Part shown: positions 62,437-64,000 of the stretch, piece after piece
Numbering within the stretch: position 1 is the first letter of the stretch
Layout of the letters: each line of letters opens with the position of its first letter
Origin: Cardiobacterium sp. Marseille-Q4385
Lineage (GTDB): Bacteria > Pseudomonadota > Gammaproteobacteria > Cardiobacteriales > Cardiobacteriaceae
Assembly (NCBI RefSeq): GCF_916618745.1
Contig: NZ_OU745373.1
Span: 186,001 to 250,000, forward strand
Direction of reading: 5' to 3'
Length of the DNA stretch: 64,000 nt
Position numbers and translations under genes: made by a program
Notes under the pieces: model-generated
What the model was told of the DNA's origin: nothing
The model's input: the letters and a program-made list of their open reading frames with translations, nothing else
The model's database searches: none

Positions 62437-63099
62437 ATGCTGGCAGTATATCAAAAAAGATTTTTGGCCTCGGCGCTTGCCGCTGAGGCATTACGCTTCG
62501 GTGAATTCACCCTGAAATCGGGGCGGAAAAGCCCATATTTCTTCAACGCAGGCGCGTTTTGCGACGGCGAGGCGCTCACTGTGTTAGCGCAGGCTTATGC
62601 AGCGGCCATCCTGCGCCTGCGGGAAGAAGGGGTAACTTTCGACGTGCTCTACGGCCCGGCATATAAAGGCATCCCGCTGGTGGCGGCGGTGGCAGTGGTG
62701 CTCTTCGCCGAACACGGCCTGTCGCTGCCGTGGGCATTCAACCGCAAGGAAGCAAAAGACCACGGCGAGGGCGGTTCGCTCGTTGGCGCAGCGCTTGCCG
62801 GCAAACGCGTTTTGATACTGGATGATGTCTTAACCGCCGGCACTGCCATCCGCGAATCGCTCGCTGTCTTGCGCAGCGCCCAGGCACAACCCGTGGCGGT
62901 CATCGTCGCCCTTGACCGTCAGGAAACAGTGGACGGCGGCGGCTCGGCCCTGTCGCGTCTCGCGCAAGATGAAAACCTCACGGCGGCATCCGTCGTCACC
63001 CTCGACGACTTGCTGCAATTCGTTGGCAACGACCCGCGCCTCACCGCTTATCTGCCCGCGATGCAGGAATATCGGCGGCAATATGGAGTTGCGGGGTAA
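62437..63099 (+). CDS. pyrE: Orotate phosphoribosyltransferase
   Basis: 220 residues. Makes OMP from orotate and PRPP. Landmarks: FTLKSGRKSPYFFNAG, GPAYKGIPL, FNRKEAKDHGEGG and the PRPP loop VLILDDVLTAGTAI. Its promoter must overlap the start of xthA because of the tiny divergent gap. Confidence 0.97.
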   Translation: MLAVYQKRFLASALAAEALRFGEFTLKSGRKSPYFFNAGAFCDGEALTVLAQAYAAAILRLREEGVTFDVLYGPAYKGIPLVAAVAVVLFAEHGLSLPWAFNRKEAKDHGEGGSLVGAALAGKRVLILDDVLTAGTAIRESLAVLRSAQAQPVAVIVALDRQETVDGGGSALSRLAQDENLTAASVVTLDDLLQFVGNDPRLTAYLPAMQEYRRQYGVAG

Positions 63100-63133
63100 T
63101 AGCGAGATCGTCTCGCGTAGCGGCGTTCACGCA

Positions 63134-63404
63134 TCAAAACAGTTCCGCATGCGAACCCAGCCGGATCAACTGAATGGATGATTCGCCTTATTTCATAAAT
63201 CAGCAATAAATCCGGCTTGATATGGCACTCCCGGCACCCCTGCCAATCACCGCTCAGCGCATGATCCCGATGTTTTTCCGGCATCGCACTGCCGTTCATC
63301 AAACAGTGGGCGACGGTCATCCATTCCGCCGACAGCAGGACTTCCCAGCGTTTTTTGGCATCACGTTTGAACTGATTATTGGGAATCAGCGCGAAATAGC
63401 TCAT
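63134..63404 (-). pseudogene. YafQ/RelE-type toxin, frameshifted near the C-terminus
   Basis: ATG 63404 overlaps the antitoxin stop by four bases. The frame gives MSYFALIPNNQFKRDAKKRW and the YafQ core HALSGDWQGCRECHIKPDLL LIYEI, then runs on without likeness to the family. A +1 base at the ATAAGG run (63184-63191) explains this: the other frame continues SSIQLIRLGSHAELF and stops at 63134, the typical end of YafQ toxins, which includes the catalytic C-terminal His. As read, the product is 118 residues with a foreign tail and probably inactive. Sequencing error is an alternative. Confidence 0.65.
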
Positions 63405-63694
63405 TCCGACCAATCCCGAATGTCACGTGCCAACGCATCAAGATCCGTATAACCCTCGCCCAGCGTACCATTCCTGCGGTTTTCAATTGCTTCCCGCATG
63501 GCACGTGCTGTCACGGTATTCGGTGACTTGTCGGCATGATGAGTAAACGACAGTGGAATGGCACGAGTATCGGCAACCTGATTCAGGAACAGCTTGATAG
63601 CCTGCGACGGCGCCAAGCCATAACTCTCAAACACCGCAAACGCCCGGTCACGCAAATCTTGGTCAAGGCGGATATTGTAATTTATGGTGGACAT
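63401..63694 (-). CDS. DinJ/RelB-type antitoxin
   Basis: 97 residues from ATG 63694. An N-terminal ribbon-helix-helix (INYNIRLDQDLRDRAFAVFE, GLAPSQAIKLFLNQV) is followed by a flexible acidic C-terminus that would wrap the toxin. It is the first gene of the pair and probably autorepresses its promoter with the toxin as co-repressor, as in dinJ-yafQ. Confidence 0.85.
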   Translation of the reverse strand: MSTINYNIRLDQDLRDRAFAVFESYGLAPSQAIKLFLNQVADTRAIPLSFTHHADKSPNTVTARAMREAIENRRNGTLGEGYTDLDALARDIRDWSE

Positions 63695-63775
63695 AGCCTT
63701 ACTTCCAACGTACAAAACACAGACAAATTCTAATCCTTCATCCGATTTCCCCGCAAACACCCATCGCTACGGCTG

Positions 63776-63804
63776 TTGAACTTTGCCCGCCCCGCGCTTA
63801 TACT
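63776..63804 (+). promoter_or_regulatory. Sigma-70-type promoter of trxA
   Basis: TTGAAC (63776-63781), 17-bp spacer, TATACT (63799-63804), 120 bases before the trxA start. Confidence 0.7.
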
Positions 63805-63817
63805 GCGCGCCGCTTCA

Positions 63818-63837
63818 AACCGCGCAACCGCGCGGTT
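63818..63837 (+). promoter_or_regulatory. Hairpin in the trxA leader
   Basis: AACCGCGC AACC GCGCGGTT, perfect 8-bp stem, just after the predicted transcription start and followed by CTTCT. Could stabilise or attenuate the message. Confidence 0.45.
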
Positions 63838-63923
63838 CTTCTATATCCCCTCCCGCCATTCATATCACCGCGCTTCGCGCAAGCGGAGGGGGCATCCTTA
63901 TACATCCATACCGGAGACACCCC

Positions 63924-64000
63924 ATGAGTAATGCCATTGCTGTTGGCGAAGCCAACTTTCAGGCAGAAGTATTGGACTCAACCATCCCCGTTCTCGTTGA
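63924..64000 (+). CDS. trxA: Thioredoxin, N-terminal start (partial)
   Basis: Open from ATG 63924 (CCGGAGAC ribosome binding site) to the window end; 25 residues are visible, beginning MSNAIAVGEANFQ and reaching STIPVLVD, the first beta-strand of thioredoxins just before the WCGPC site. Identity as TrxA is likely from this stretch, but the active site lies outside. Confidence 0.75.
   Translation, partial: MSNAIAVGEANFQAEVLDSTIPVLV

Overview
The window reads as chromosomal DNA of a GC-rich gammaproteobacterium. Gene content and gene neighbourhoods fit Cardiobacteriales best (Cardiobacterium-like: Sel1-repeat proteins, ArfA, MsrAB, RTX protein, type IV pilin sequence). This placement is a judgement from protein families, not a database result. 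Coding density is high, with short operons on both strands and many strong bidirectional hairpin terminators.

Layout. 1-4463: a type I restriction-modification locus (HsdR 3' end, RhuM, HsdS, HsdM) that is AT-richer than the rest and carries Neisseriaceae-type DNA uptake sequences plus one Pasteurellaceae-type uptake sequence, so it looks acquired. 4805-6779: small membrane protein, dapF, xerC. 6943-20042: hemE, a Sel1 protein, an AT-rich membrane protein, a MuiA/DUF4139 protein, a D-2-hydroxyacid dehydrogenase, a membrane spermidine-synthase-like protein with a Tat-signal FAD protein, then queA, ybaK, comM, recF. 20151-22301: a decayed patch with an IS1016-type relic, a broken gene start, an AT-rich lipoprotein gene and an IS481-type relic. 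22392-43933: housekeeping genes (ppk2, yqhA-like, tlpA-like, a copper-storage protein, msrAB, TRIC and BASS membrane proteins, arfA, ettA, ubiA, folP, ftsH, rlmE, yhbY, ldh, yicC, gpmA) with more Sel1/TPR proteins. 44040-57140: accessory envelope genes, including an exported protein ending in a type IV pilin domain, and a lipoprotein-RTX gene pair. 57343-64000: exuR-like regulator, MscK-like channel, xthA, pyrE, a DinJ/YafQ-type toxin-antitoxin pair with a frameshifted toxin, and the start of trxA.

How the parts connect. The lipoprotein (49996-50985) and the 2050-residue RTX protein (50988-57140) are two bases apart and recall the FrpD-FrpC pair of Neisseria meningitidis. The RTX protein has the FrpC-like Asp-Pro self-processing region and five near-identical 540/594-bp repeat modules. 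A second lipoprotein (21001-21861) has the same 200-bp leader, the same palindrome 31 bases before its start codon and the same signal peptide, but an unrelated mature part and a broken gene start behind it. This suggests a leader cassette that is reused with different payloads.

Intergenic DNA is unusually structured. A 25-bp unit (CAAGCGGCGTAAATACTGG plus six variable bases) occurs singly, in 25-bp-phased pairs and triplets, and as an 11-copy array at 40932-41205, in both orientations and, where I saw it, only between genes. Two other tandem arrays (15491-15825 and 48499-48936) and a 151-bp element at 48117-48267 that closely resembles the neisserial Correia repeat complete the picture. Together with comM and foreign uptake sequences this points to a naturally transformable organism that exchanges DNA with Neisseriaceae and Pasteurellaceae; that is inference.
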